Of a stretch of DNA of 64,000 nt, positions 7,682-16,851 are shown one piece after another. The stretch covers positions 1 to 64,000 of the forward strand of contig NZ_FQUV01000008.1 of NCBI RefSeq assembly GCF_900129235.1, written 5' to 3'. A program made the translations under genes and the position numbers. Below the pieces are notes generated by a model. It did no database searches and was not told the origin of the DNA. It worked only from the letters and a program-made list of their open reading frames with translations. The DNA is from Litoreibacter ascidiaceicola (GTDB lineage Bacteria > Pseudomonadota > Alphaproteobacteria > Rhodobacterales > Rhodobacteraceae). How positions within the stretch are numbered: position 1 is the first letter of the stretch; the number at the start of each line of letters is the position of its first letter.

Positions 7682-9898
7682 TTGCGCAATTCTACAAACA
7701 CTAAGACCACCCACCCGGCCCTGATCTTTTGGATTGTGGCCGGGTGGGTCGGGTTTCTGCTTCTGCCTTGGTATGGGGTCGAAGACGGAATCCTTTCATT
7801 CGAATGGCTGATAGACGGCTATCCGTTCGACGAGGACTACGCACCGGCGGCCTTCCTTATCGCACAGGGAGAGAAGCTGTGGCTCGCTCCATTATTGTTA
7901 CCGCTTGCATTGTCGCTTGCCGCGTTAGGCCGCCCGAAGAGTGATCCGCTTTACGCAAAAATCCTTATCCTGACGGGTGCACTCGGCTTCGGTTGGTTGA
8001 CGGCCCAAGGCTTCGGAATTGGCATTCGCGGGTTCAACTTTGATTGGCTCAAAGCGTTGTTCGGAGAGTTAGGCGACCGCCAGTTCGGCATGGGGCTTGG
8101 TGCGATGATCGTTGCTTCGGCATTCCTGTTTATCTTCACCCAAGGCATAGCCGCACGCGGGGCGATTAACGGCGATGTATTTGTCGTTAGCGCCATTGGG
8201 GGCGTGATCGTCATCGTAACGACATTCGTATTCTTCCCGATTGCCAAGATGTTGTTAGCTGCTTTCATCACAGAAGAGGGGAGTTATTCCGTTGGCGTTT
8301 TCGCAGCTAAATTTTTCGACGACCGGCTTTGGGGGCTTGGCTGCCTAAGCGGTGGCCGGTGTGGCGTAGCGTGGAATTCGCTGTTCCTTGCCGTCCTCGT
8401 TGGTTTGCTGACAACGGTTCTTGGCCTTGTCTTCGCACTCGTCGTCACGCGGTCCGGGTTTCGATTCAAGCGTGCGCTCAGGGCGCTGACTGTGCTTCCC
8501 ATCATCACACCACCTTTCGTCATCGGCTTGGCGTTGATCCTGCTGTTCGGGTTATCGGGGGCGGTCACGCAATTCACATCCGACCTGTTCGGCGTCCAAC
8601 CCACCAGATGGCTTTATGGCCTGCCGGGCGTTCTTATCGCGCAGGTTTTGGCGTTCACGCCCATCGCCTTCCTCGTGTTGATCGGCGTGGTTGAGGGCGT
8701 CTCGCCGTCAATGGAAGAAGCAGCGCAAACGCTGCGCGCCAACAAGTGGCAGACGTTCCGCACAGTGTCGCTTCCGTTGATGCGGCCCGGCCTCGCGAAT
8801 GCTTTCCTGTTAGGATTTATTGAGAGCATGGCCGATTTCGGCAACCCGCTCGTCCTCGGCGGCAACTTCGACGTGCTGTCGACAGAGATTTTTTTCGCCA
8901 TTGTAGGTGCGCAATATGACCAAGGCCGCGCGGCTGTTCTGGCTATGGTGCTGCTGTTCTTCACGCTTTCGGCATTCTACGCGCAACGCGCGTGGCTGGG
9001 TAAGAAAAGCTACACGACAGTATCGGGCAAGGGGGATGCTGGCGTTCACCCAATGATGCCAAACGGATTGGCGATTCCGGTCTTTGTTATTGCTGGCGCA
9101 TGGGGCCTGTTCACAATCGTAATCTACGGCATGATCCTTTACGGCAGCATGGTCGAGCTATGGGGCGTCAACAACACACTGACCTTCAAGCATTATGTCA
9201 CCGCTTTCTCTGTCCGCATCGAAGACAGCGGCATCCGCTGGACAGGGGCCGCGTGGGATAGCTTCTGGACGACGATTTATATCGCTGCAGCGGCGGCTCC
9301 GCTCACGGCCGTGGTTGGCCTGATCACGGCTTACCTGCTGACCCGACAAACCTTCGCAGGTAAGAACGCGTTTGAATTTGGCACCATGCTCAGCTTTGCC
9401 ATTCCCGGAACGGTCATTGGCGTCAGTTATATTCTGGCCTTCAACGTGCCGCCGATAGAGATCACGGGAACAGGGTTGATCCTGATCATCAGTTTCATCT
9501 TCCGAAACATGCCCGTTGGTGTCCGCGCGGGCATTGCGTCGATGTCGCAACTCGACAAGTCACTGGATGAGTCATCCCTAACCCTTGGAGCGAATAGTTG
9601 GCAGACCTTCCGAAAGGTGATCCTGCCGTTGCTACGCCCTGCAATTTTGGCCGCACTTGTCTACAGTTTTGTCCGCGCTATGACGGCGATTTCAGCGGTG
9701 ATCTTCTTGGTTTCGGCAGAATATGACATGGCGACCAGCTACATCATCGGGCGTGTCGAGAATAACGACTACGGCCTTGCCATCGCCTATTCCACCACGC
9801 TGATCTTCGTGATGCTGTCGGTCGTGGGTGTCATGCAGCTTATTGTCGGGCGAACCGAAATCGGGCGGCGCATGAGCCAGTCGCGCACCAATGTCTGA
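7682..9898 (+). CDS. afuB: AfuB-like fused ABC permease (two permease domains in one chain)
   Basis: An inner-membrane permease of 738 residues containing two binding-protein-dependent transport domains in tandem. Each has an EAA-type coupling loop: EAAQTLRANKWQTFRTVSLP in the first half and DESSLTLGANSWQTFRKVILP in the second. The N-terminus has extra hydrophobic segments (FWIVAGWVGFLLLPWYG). Large fused permeases of this kind accompany AfuA in AfuABC systems. It begins with TTG three bases after the afuA stop and lacks a clear ribosome site, so translation may be coupled; a GTG 18 codons in is an alternative. It forms the channel for the AfuA-like protein and is energised by the ATPase that follows nine bases later. 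Confidence 0.88.
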   Translation: MRNSTNTKTTHPALIFWIVAGWVGFLLLPWYGVEDGILSFEWLIDGYPFDEDYAPAAFLIAQGEKLWLAPLLLPLALSLAALGRPKSDPLYAKILILTGALGFGWLTAQGFGIGIRGFNFDWLKALFGELGDRQFGMGLGAMIVASAFLFIFTQGIAARGAINGDVFVVSAIGGVIVIVTTFVFFPIAKMLLAAFITEEGSYSVGVFAAKFFDDRLWGLGCLSGGRCGVAWNSLFLAVLVGLLTTVLGLVFALVVTRSGFRFKRALRALTVLPIITPPFVIGLALILLFGLSGAVTQFTSDLFGVQPTRWLYGLPGVLIAQVLAFTPIAFLVLIGVVEGVSPSMEEAAQTLRANKWQTFRTVSLPLMRPGLANAFLLGFIESMADFGNPLVLGGNFDVLSTEIFFAIVGAQYDQGRAAVLAMVLLFFTLSAFYAQRAWLGKKSYTTVSGKGDAGVHPMMPNGLAIPVFVIAGAWGLFTIVIYGMILYGSMVELWGVNNTLTFKHYVTAFSVRIEDSGIRWTGAAWDSFWTTIYIAAAAAPLTAVVGLITAYLLTRQTFAGKNAFEFGTMLSFAIPGTVIGVSYILAFNVPPIEITGTGLILIISFIFRNMPVGVRAGIASMSQLDKSLDESSLTLGANSWQTFRKVILPLLRPAILAALVYSFVRAMTAISAVIFLVSAEYDMATSYIIGRVENNDYGLAIAYSTTLIFVMLSVVGVMQLIVGRTEIGRRMSQSRTNV

Positions 9899-9907
9899 GG
9901 GACCATT

Positions 9908-10972
9908 ATGAAAATTAGCTCCAAGGCGGCGCCAGTCAGCTTCCAGAACGTCAGCAAAATCTATGGCCGCGATGTCTTGGCTGTGGACGACGTGAACCTG
10001 GATATTGAGGCTGGCAAGCTGGTCACTCTTTTGGGGCCATCAGGCTGTGGCAAGACCACGACACTGCGCATGATCGCGGGGTTGGAGATGGCAACGTCTG
10101 GCCACATCCTCATTGGGGATGCTGACGTAACTACCTTGCCCGCAACAGACCGCGACGTGTCGATGGTGTTCCAGTCCTACGCGCTGTTCCCGCATATGTC
10201 GGTGCTGGAAAACGTGTCCTATGGTCTCTCGTTCTCGGGCTTCACGAAAGCCGAAACGCGGGAGCGGGCCTTGGTGGGCCTTGATCTGGTCGGCCTCAAG
10301 GGCTTCGACACCCGGTTGCCAAGCGAGTTGTCGGGTGGTCAGCAGCAGCGCGTCGCTGTCGCCCGTGCCTTGGTGCTGGAGCCTCAGGTTCTGTTGTTTG
10401 ACGAACCACTTTCCAACCTTGACGCCAAGCTGCGGCGGCAGGTGCGTGAGGATATCCGCGCCATTCAGAAAGACCTTGGGTTAACGGTGGTCTACGTGAC
10501 CCACGATCAGGAGGAGGCATTGGCCGTGTCGGACGAAATCGTCGTCATGCGCAACGCAGCGATTGCCCAGATTGGCACGCCGCGCCAGCTTTACGACGCG
10601 CCGGTGGATCGCTTCGTCGCGGACTTCATTGGCGAGGCAAACCTGCTGCCCTGCAGTATTGAGGTCGTGGCTGGAGAGCAGGCGACCATTGCCATCGAAG
10701 ACTACCGCTACGACCTGCCATCGCGTGGTATTCCTGTTGGGCCTGCCACAATGGCGGTCCGCCCGTCACGTTTGGTTATCGGGGCCAAGGACGGATTTCA
10801 CGCGAAGGTTGCCAAAGCCACCTATGTCGGTGTGCGAATGGAATACACGCTTGAGGCCGCATTCGGATCAATGTTTGCTGTGCAAGATGATGTCGATACG
10901 CCGCTGGAAGTTGGAACCGAAGTGACTGTCGGATTTGCGGAAAAGGGGCCGGTATTGCTGCCCGAAGGTTAG
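9908..10972 (+). CDS. afuC: AfuC-like ABC transporter ATP-binding protein
   Basis: This cytoplasmic ATPase of the spermidine/iron (PotA/FbpC) class has 354 residues. Walker A GPSGCGKTT is at 43-51, signature LSGGQQQR at 141-148, Walker B VLLFDEP at 161-167 and the H loop in THDQEEAL. A C-terminal TOBE-like region (residues ~270-350) occurs in this family and can bind regulatory ligands. A GAGGGA ribosome site precedes the ATG, and the gene follows the permease by nine bases. Its 3' end overlaps the convergent phosphatase gene by four bases. It completes the importer with the two upstream genes. Confidence 0.92.
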   Translation: MKISSKAAPVSFQNVSKIYGRDVLAVDDVNLDIEAGKLVTLLGPSGCGKTTTLRMIAGLEMATSGHILIGDADVTTLPATDRDVSMVFQSYALFPHMSVLENVSYGLSFSGFTKAETRERALVGLDLVGLKGFDTRLPSELSGGQQQRVAVARALVLEPQVLLFDEPLSNLDAKLRRQVREDIRAIQKDLGLTVVYVTHDQEEALAVSDEIVVMRNAAIAQIGTPRQLYDAPVDRFVADFIGEANLLPCSIEVVAGEQATIAIEDYRYDLPSRGIPVGPATMAVRPSRLVIGAKDGFHAKVAKATYVGVRMEYTLEAAFGSMFAVQDDVDTPLEVGTEVTVGFAEKGPVLLPEG

Positions 10973-11763
10973 ACCTCGGTCGCAAACGCCTTCTCGGAAA
11001 TCTCAAGGAGCCGATCAAATACGACGGGAGTCCCGACGACGACACGTCCACCATCGGCGATCATCGCATCCGCGTCTTGCATTTCAACTTGCCCGCCTGC
11101 TTCCGCGACGAGAAGTTGACCAGCCAAACAATCCCACGCGTTCATGTGCTCTTCGGAATAGCCAAGCAACCGCCCCGCAGCGACGTAAGCCAATGACAAA
11201 GCACCGGAGGCATTGCGGTGGAACATCGCGCCTTCTTCAACCAAGCCCGCAACCAATCGCACGATGCCGCTGCCGTCAACACGGTTCGAATACCCTACGC
11301 CCACAGTCCCTTCCGAGAGTTTGCGTTGGTCGTTTATCAGGATTGGCTTGCCATTGAGGGTTGTCCCATTCCCGGCTTTGGCAGCGTAGGTTTCGGAATT
11401 GCAAGGGTCGTGAATGACGCCAATCTGCGTTTTGCCGTTACTCACACCCGCAACGACAACTGTCCAAGCCGGAATCCCGTTGATAAAGTTGGTCGTTCCA
11501 TCAATTGGGTCTATCACCCAGGTGAAGCCTGATGTTCCCGGCTTTGGCGCGTCTTCTTCCCCTACGATGGTATCATCGGGAAAGGCGTCTTCCAGCAGGC
11601 TGCGTGTCAGTGCTTCGACCTCGCGATCGGCTTGGCTCACGAAGTCCTGATGGCCCTTATGGTCAATTACAAGTTCGTCTTGGTTCTTGAAATAGTGCAA
11701 AGCAAGCTGCCCCGCTTCGAGGCAAATCGCAGTTAAAGTGTCGAGTCGGGATGCAGGGTCCAT
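10969..11763 (-). CDS. inositol-monophosphatase-family phosphatase
   Basis: A Mg2+- and Li+-sensitive type phosphomonoesterase fold of 264 residues. The metal-binding motifs are GEE at 68-70, DPIDGTTNF at 85-93 and a late NAWDCLAG motif. Homology begins at MDPASRLDTL, so the in-frame start 15 codons upstream is not used. It could act on inositol-1-phosphate, fructose-1,6-bisphosphate or other sugar phosphates; the specificity loop is not diagnostic. Lying tail to tail with the AfuABC-like genes, it might release phosphate from imported sugar phosphates, which is an inference from position only. A second, distinct member of the family lies at 23.0-23.8 kb. Confidence 0.88.
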   Translation of the reverse strand: MDPASRLDTLTAICLEAGQLALHYFKNQDELVIDHKGHQDFVSQADREVEALTRSLLEDAFPDDTIVGEEDAPKPGTSGFTWVIDPIDGTTNFINGIPAWTVVVAGVSNGKTQIGVIHDPCNSETYAAKAGNGTTLNGKPILINDQRKLSEGTVGVGYSNRVDGSGIVRLVAGLVEEGAMFHRNASGALSLAYVAAGRLLGYSEEHMNAWDCLAGQLLVAEAGGQVEMQDADAMIADGGRVVVGTPVVFDRLLEISEKAFATEV

Positions 11764-11818
11764 AATGCGAGAGCCTAGCGACTTTCCCGGAGCGGTAAAG
11801 GGCAACAACCGCCGTTGG

Positions 11819-12520
11819 TCAGATCATTTTGATTGCACCGGGCTCGACAGCCAGAACGTAGCCTTTGCGCGCGATGTTCTTTATCAACAACTCGCTCATC
11901 ATCTGGTTGCCCAAGTGGTCACGCAGCCGCTTGATGCGTGTCGCGCCAGAGGCCTCGTCGCAATCAACTTCAGGTTTACCTGAAATCATCGACTCGATTT
12001 CCAATCCGGACAGAATGTCGTCATCAAGGCGTGCTTCTGCCAAGACAGAAAGCGTTTCCAATGCGGCTTCGGTAAGTTTGAACTCCATGTCATTGATCTG
12101 CACAATTCGTTCGTCGCGGCTTACGATCAGTGAACTGACTTGAATTCCGCTCTTCTCGATTTCGGCCATTCGGCGCGCGAGGGTGACGAGGAAAACAATC
12201 GACACCAATGCAGCGATAAGCAACGCGGTCGCGAAGACAAGCAGCACGAAAATGATGAAGCGATAGGAGGCCAGCGTGTCGGAAAAAGCAGTTCCTGATT
12301 GCGCAAGAATTTCCAAAAGCCGGATCTCGCCACCTTGGGTCAGAGCATCATTTTCGATGAAGATGCGTTCGACCCGAATGTTGAAGGCGTTGGCATCAGG
12401 CAAGTTCAGAAACAGCACGAGTGCAGCGACAACCAGAATGCCGACAATTACAGCCATTCCGATGACAATAACTTGAGTTGGTGAAGGGGCCTTAGAAGCG
12501 GAGGAAATATGGTCCGGCAT
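11819..12520 (-). CDS. membrane-anchored winged-helix protein of unknown function
   Basis: I do not recognise a named family. The 233-residue chain has two strong membrane segments (about 17-40 and 87-114) bracketing a ~46-residue loop, then a C-terminal region (about 138-228) with the pattern of an OmpR-type winged helix: FKLTEAALETLSVLAEA, then RIKRLRDHLGN and NIARKGYVL. Both termini are predicted cytoplasmic with the short loop in the periplasm, so this is a membrane-tethered DNA-binding protein with its DNA domain at the C-terminus, opposite to ToxR/CadC. It overlaps the preceding small secreted-protein gene by 29 bases, suggesting translational coupling. The wHTH assignment is by pattern and could be degenerate. 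Confidence 0.6.
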   Translation of the reverse strand: MPDHISSASKAPSPTQVIVIGMAVIVGILVVAALVLFLNLPDANAFNIRVERIFIENDALTQGGEIRLLEILAQSGTAFSDTLASYRFIIFVLLVFATALLIAALVSIVFLVTLARRMAEIEKSGIQVSSLIVSRDERIVQINDMEFKLTEAALETLSVLAEARLDDDILSGLEIESMISGKPEVDCDEASGATRIKRLRDHLGNQMMSELLIKNIARKGYVLAVEPGAIKMI

Positions 12521-12788
12521 TCGCTTTCCTCCCGTTCAAGCCACCTTCGTCAAACAGTGACACAATATTAAGTAAGGTCCAGCCAGCTGCCGCCAAGCGT
12601 GGTGCGATAGCGCTTGCAGCTGCATTGGGCGAGTTGCAGGCCGAGTTTGGCAGCTTCATCACGCCATAGTGCAGCTTCAGCGGGTTATCCTTCTTGGCCT
12701 TGTAGTCAGCATAGCACGCAGCATTGGCTGGGAATGCGAGGGCGGACAATCCAAGGGCGAGAGCAGGTATGAGAATGCGGTGTTTCAT
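12492..12788 (-). CDS. small exported protein of unknown function
   Basis: A 98-residue protein with a clear signal peptide (MKHRILIPALALGLSALA, cleavage near ANA-AC). The mature part is about 75 residues with two cysteines (ACYADYK and NSACNSP), which could form a disulfide in the periplasm. I recognise no family beyond a Rhodobacterales conserved hypothetical. It is transcribed just ahead of the membrane winged-helix gene and overlaps it, so the two may share an mRNA. Confidence 0.65.
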   Translation of the reverse strand: MKHRILIPALALGLSALAFPANAACYADYKAKKDNPLKLHYGVMKLPNSACNSPNAAASAIAPRLAAAGWTLLNIVSLFDEGGLNGRKANAGPYFLRF

Positions 12789-12948
12789 GAGATGACCATG
12801 ATCCGCGCCGTCCCGTTATACAATATCAAGCCGTGTTTTTAGGCGCGTTATCCAATAACTGCGCGCTGTCATTGAACGACGCTGCGATCAGCGGCCAAGG
12901 TCAATCCATCAAAAGCCTGCCAACACGGGCCCTATGAAAGGAAAGACC

Positions 12949-13365
12949 ATGACTCGCCAATTTATTGCTGCTCTCCTAAGCCTCTCACTTGGATTTAGCG
13001 CCATGACGCCCGCGCCCGCTAGGGCAGATGAAGATGTTGTCAAAATCATAGCCGGCTTGGCGCTGCTTGGAATTCTGGCAAACGCTGCAAAGAAAGATGA
13101 CCGTCAAGTCGTCACGCAAAACCAGCATCGCCCACGCCAAGTGAAGCCGAACCGCCCGCGCCATGTCAAGAAGGTTGCCCCGCGTCGGTGCTTACGTGAA
13201 CAATGGACCCATCGCGGTAAGCGCGACGTCTATGGTGCCCGTTGCATGAAGAACAACGCCCGCCACGCTTTACCACGAAACTGCAAGCGGAAGGTCGAAA
13301 CGCGGAACGGTGTAAGTCAGTTCTACACGCCGAATTGCCTGCGCAAGAATGGCTGGAAGGCATAA
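12949..13365 (+). CDS. small basic exported protein of unknown function
   Basis: A 138-residue protein with a signal peptide ending in ARA. The mature chain starts acidic with a hydrophobic segment (IIAGLALLGILANAA), then becomes very basic and rich in Arg, Lys, His and Pro, with four regularly placed cysteines (RRCLRE, ARCMKN, RNCKRK, PNCLRK). The start is taken where AAAGGAAAG precedes ATG by a proper distance; an ATG five codons earlier lacks this. Paired cysteines suggest disulfides in the periplasm. It is divergent from the small secreted-protein gene and followed by a clear terminator. No function can be named. Confidence 0.65.
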   Translation: MTRQFIAALLSLSLGFSAMTPAPARADEDVVKIIAGLALLGILANAAKKDDRQVVTQNQHRPRQVKPNRPRHVKKVAPRRCLREQWTHRGKRDVYGARCMKNNARHALPRNCKRKVETRNGVSQFYTPNCLRKNGWKA

Positions 13366-13388
13366 TCAACTCAGATAATCGAGCAGGA

Positions 13389-13415
13389 AGGGCGGACCGA
13401 AAGGTCTGCTCTTTT
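13389..13415 (+). terminator. rho-independent terminator after the small basic exported protein gene
   Basis: A 10-bp stem including two G-U pairs (13389-13398 with 13403-13412), closed by a GAAA tetraloop and followed by TTTT. It lies 24 bases past the stop codon. Confidence 0.7.
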
Positions 13416-13468
13416 GCATTTGGCGTAGGTGGTTGCGCTTGGTCTCGAATCCGGTTCTTGCTGTTTGG

Positions 13469-14083
13469 ATGTTGGGCCCGGATTTTTCGTATGAGCAGGC
13501 ATTGATTGCCCGCGGAGTTGTGACCATCGCAGGCACCGATGAGGTCGGCCGTGGCCCTTTGGCTGGTCCCGTGGTTGCAGCTGCGGTCATTCTGGACCCA
13601 AGCAACATTCCCGAAGGCTTGAACGATTCAAAGAAGATCAGCGCAAAGAAGCGCGATGTGCTGTTTGACGTCATCAGGTCTTGTGCACGGTTCTGTGTCG
13701 CTGAGGCGTCCGTTGAGGAAATCGACGAGCTGAATATATACCACGCTTCGCATCTGGCGATGTGTCGCGCGGTTGAGGGGTTGGGTGCGGTTGACCATGT
13801 TCTGGTCGATGGCAACAAAATCCCCCGCGAGATGGTCCCGCCAGCGACCGCGATCGTGAAAGGGGACGGCAAGTCACAGTCAATTGCCGCGGCTTCAATA
13901 TTGGCCAAAGTGACGCGCGACAGACACATGGATGCACTTGCGCAACAATACCCCGGCTACGGATGGGACAAAAATGCCGGTTACCCGACTAAGGGCCACA
14001 TTTCTGCCCTAATTGAACTTGGTGTGACCCCACATCATAGACGTAGCTTCAAACCGGTCCACAATATCTTGTGTCACCTATAA
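13469..14083 (+). CDS. rnhB: ribonuclease HII
   Basis: Removes ribonucleotides from RNA-DNA hybrids and misincorporated ribonucleotides in the chromosome. The family motif DEVGRGPLAGPV contains the first catalytic Asp-Glu pair; a further acid lies in VLVDGNKIP, and KGDGKSQSIAAASILAKVTRD is the classic RNase HII block. The start MLGPDFSYEQ is preferred by homology; a TTG 12 codons upstream is also in frame. Length 204 is typical. It precedes ccrM in the same direction, but the 108-base gap holds a separate promoter-like region, so co-transcription is not required. Confidence 0.95.
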   Translation: MLGPDFSYEQALIARGVVTIAGTDEVGRGPLAGPVVAAAVILDPSNIPEGLNDSKKISAKKRDVLFDVIRSCARFCVAEASVEEIDELNIYHASHLAMCRAVEGLGAVDHVLVDGNKIPREMVPPATAIVKGDGKSQSIAAASILAKVTRDRHMDALAQQYPGYGWDKNAGYPTKGHISALIELGVTPHHRRSFKPVHNILCHL

Positions 14084-14110
14084 TTTTCAACACATTGAAA
14101 TATAAAGATT

Positions 14111-15292
<1,182 letters not shown>

Positions 15293-15347
15293 GCACACCG
15301 AATTCAAAGTTACCGCCTGTGCCTGCGGCCTAACCGCAGCACATAAC

Positions 15348-15383
15348 TGCCCCGCCCTAACCCAAGGTGCGGGGCATTTTTTT
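15348..15383 (+). terminator. rho-independent terminator after ccrM
   Basis: Perfect 8-bp stem TGCCCCGC/GCGGGGCA (15348-15355 with 15369-15376), a 13-base loop and a run of seven T. It lies 55 bases after the stop. Confidence 0.85.
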
Positions 15384-15478
15384 CACGCGGTTTCACGGTT
15401 CGTGGCACTGGCCACATCAGCATGTAATGGCTAACCTAGCGGCAATTGTGTTTCTTTTATTAGTTAGAACGGCTCTTG

Positions 15479-16528
15479 ATGTCCGAATTAGAAAAGATGG
15501 AAGCGGAATTGGTTCAGCTGACAAAACAGCTGGCCGAATTTCTGTCGCTTGCGCCCACCGAACGCAGCATTCCGGGGTTTGCCAAGATTTGGCGCCCTAT
15601 CTCCCGATATAGGGTCCAACTGCGCACGGCTTTGCAAGACCACGGCTCTATCTTGTCCGACCCAAGGTATCGCGATGCCAAAGGGTCAGAGATTCAACAG
15701 CGCGTCGGCTACAATGCAGCCCATACGCGCCTCCGTCTGTGGCCGCGCATTGAAGACATGGTGAACAGGCAGATTACACCAGAGGCCAAACACCTCATGC
15801 CGCAGCCGACAGAATATATGGATGGTGCGCATAATCGGTTTGTGAATCACATCTATGCGGCCCTTCACACGCTGGCCTTGCCATCGGCCGAGGCGATGTT
15901 GAACCTGATTTCTGATGCTCATCCCGATATCGCGCTACCGGCCACACATTTCGAGGCGCTCGTGCATGCAGCGTATCGCATCTGTTTGGCTCAGGGACGC
16001 ACTACTCCGCCACGTTTCCTTGATGTCGGCTGCGGCGGTGGAACTAAAATTTGGGCTGCTTTACCCTACTTCCCGGATGCGAGTGGGCTAGAAAACAATC
16101 CGACCCAAGTGCAAGTCGGGGCAGCCGCGATGGCAAAACTCAACGCGCCCGCAGGATGTATCATGGAGGCGGATGCGCGTCGGTTTTTCGACTATTCGAG
16201 TTATGACGTGATCTATTTCTATCAGCCGCTGAAAGACCTTGATGGGCTAAGGGAAATGGAAGATCAGATTCTGGAGCAGGCCCGTCCGGGAACCATATTG
16301 ATTGCACCTTACGCAGCGTTTTCGGCGGCAGAAGGTGATCTGCGCTGTTCAAGAATTGCACCGTCAATTTACGTGGCCGGACTTGCGCCATCCCAAACCG
16401 AAAAGCTGTGCGCGCGAGCGGAGATGATCGGGACGGACGCGCCTGAGCACAGCAATTCCTTTGATGCTGCGCTTGGCTACTGGCGGCCGGTTGTCGATGC
16501 GTCGCGCCGGAATGGCTATACGCTTTAG
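15479..16528 (+). CDS. class I SAM-dependent methyltransferase, substrate unknown
   Basis: A 349-residue protein. The N-terminal ~180 residues form a helical region without a recognised domain, beginning with a Glu/Leu-rich coiled-coil-like segment. A Rossmann methyltransferase domain follows with motif I FLDVGCGGGTKIWAAL near residue 181, then an acidic loop (ASGLENNP) and a motif-IV-like stretch (YDVIYFYQPLKD). ATG at 15479 is preferred over the TTG just before it. It stands alone after the ccrM terminator. The substrate cannot be told; the YQP in place of the usual NPPY/DPPY argues against adenine methylation. Confidence 0.78.
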   Translation: MSELEKMEAELVQLTKQLAEFLSLAPTERSIPGFAKIWRPISRYRVQLRTALQDHGSILSDPRYRDAKGSEIQQRVGYNAAHTRLRLWPRIEDMVNRQITPEAKHLMPQPTEYMDGAHNRFVNHIYAALHTLALPSAEAMLNLISDAHPDIALPATHFEALVHAAYRICLAQGRTTPPRFLDVGCGGGTKIWAALPYFPDASGLENNPTQVQVGAAAMAKLNAPAGCIMEADARRFFDYSSYDVIYFYQPLKDLDGLREMEDQILEQARPGTILIAPYAAFSAAEGDLRCSRIAPSIYVAGLAPSQTEKLCARAEMIGTDAPEHSNSFDAALGYWRPVVDASRRNGYTL

Positions 16529-16529
16529 G

Positions 16530-16784
16530 CTACAAACACAGATACAGATTTTCCAAGGTGTAGTCGGGCAGTGTTCGAGTGGAAGCATATTCTGCGCGAC
16601 GTCCACGCTTCGCGCAAATGCGATCAGCTTCGGCCTGTGACAGGGTTTTCGCGTCGGCTGGGTCGCCATAGGATGCAATTTGGATTTTTACGCTGTCGCC
16701 ATTGAAATCCGAGACAACCGGTTGCGGCGGTGGAATACATCCCGCGAGTAGCAATATTGCGGCGATGATCAGTGTGTTGTGCAC
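16530..16784 (-). CDS. small lipoprotein of unknown function
   Basis: An 84-residue protein with a lipoprotein signal: a short hydrophobic segment then LLLAGC, with cysteine at residue ~16. The mature part (PPPQPVVSDFNGDSVKIQI, SQAEADRICAKRG) has a helical segment with the ADRICAKRG pattern common in small roseobacter lipoproteins. It is convergent with the methyltransferase gene, ending two bases from it. No function is recognised. Confidence 0.68.
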   Translation of the reverse strand: MHNTLIIAAILLLAGCIPPPQPVVSDFNGDSVKIQIASYGDPADAKTLSQAEADRICAKRGRRAEYASTRTLPDYTLENLYLCL

Positions 16785-16851
16785 GAGGTGAGTCCTTCCT
16801 TGGGGTCAGCTCGTCAATGCTAACCTCAAGAAGGTAAACAAATACTTATGC

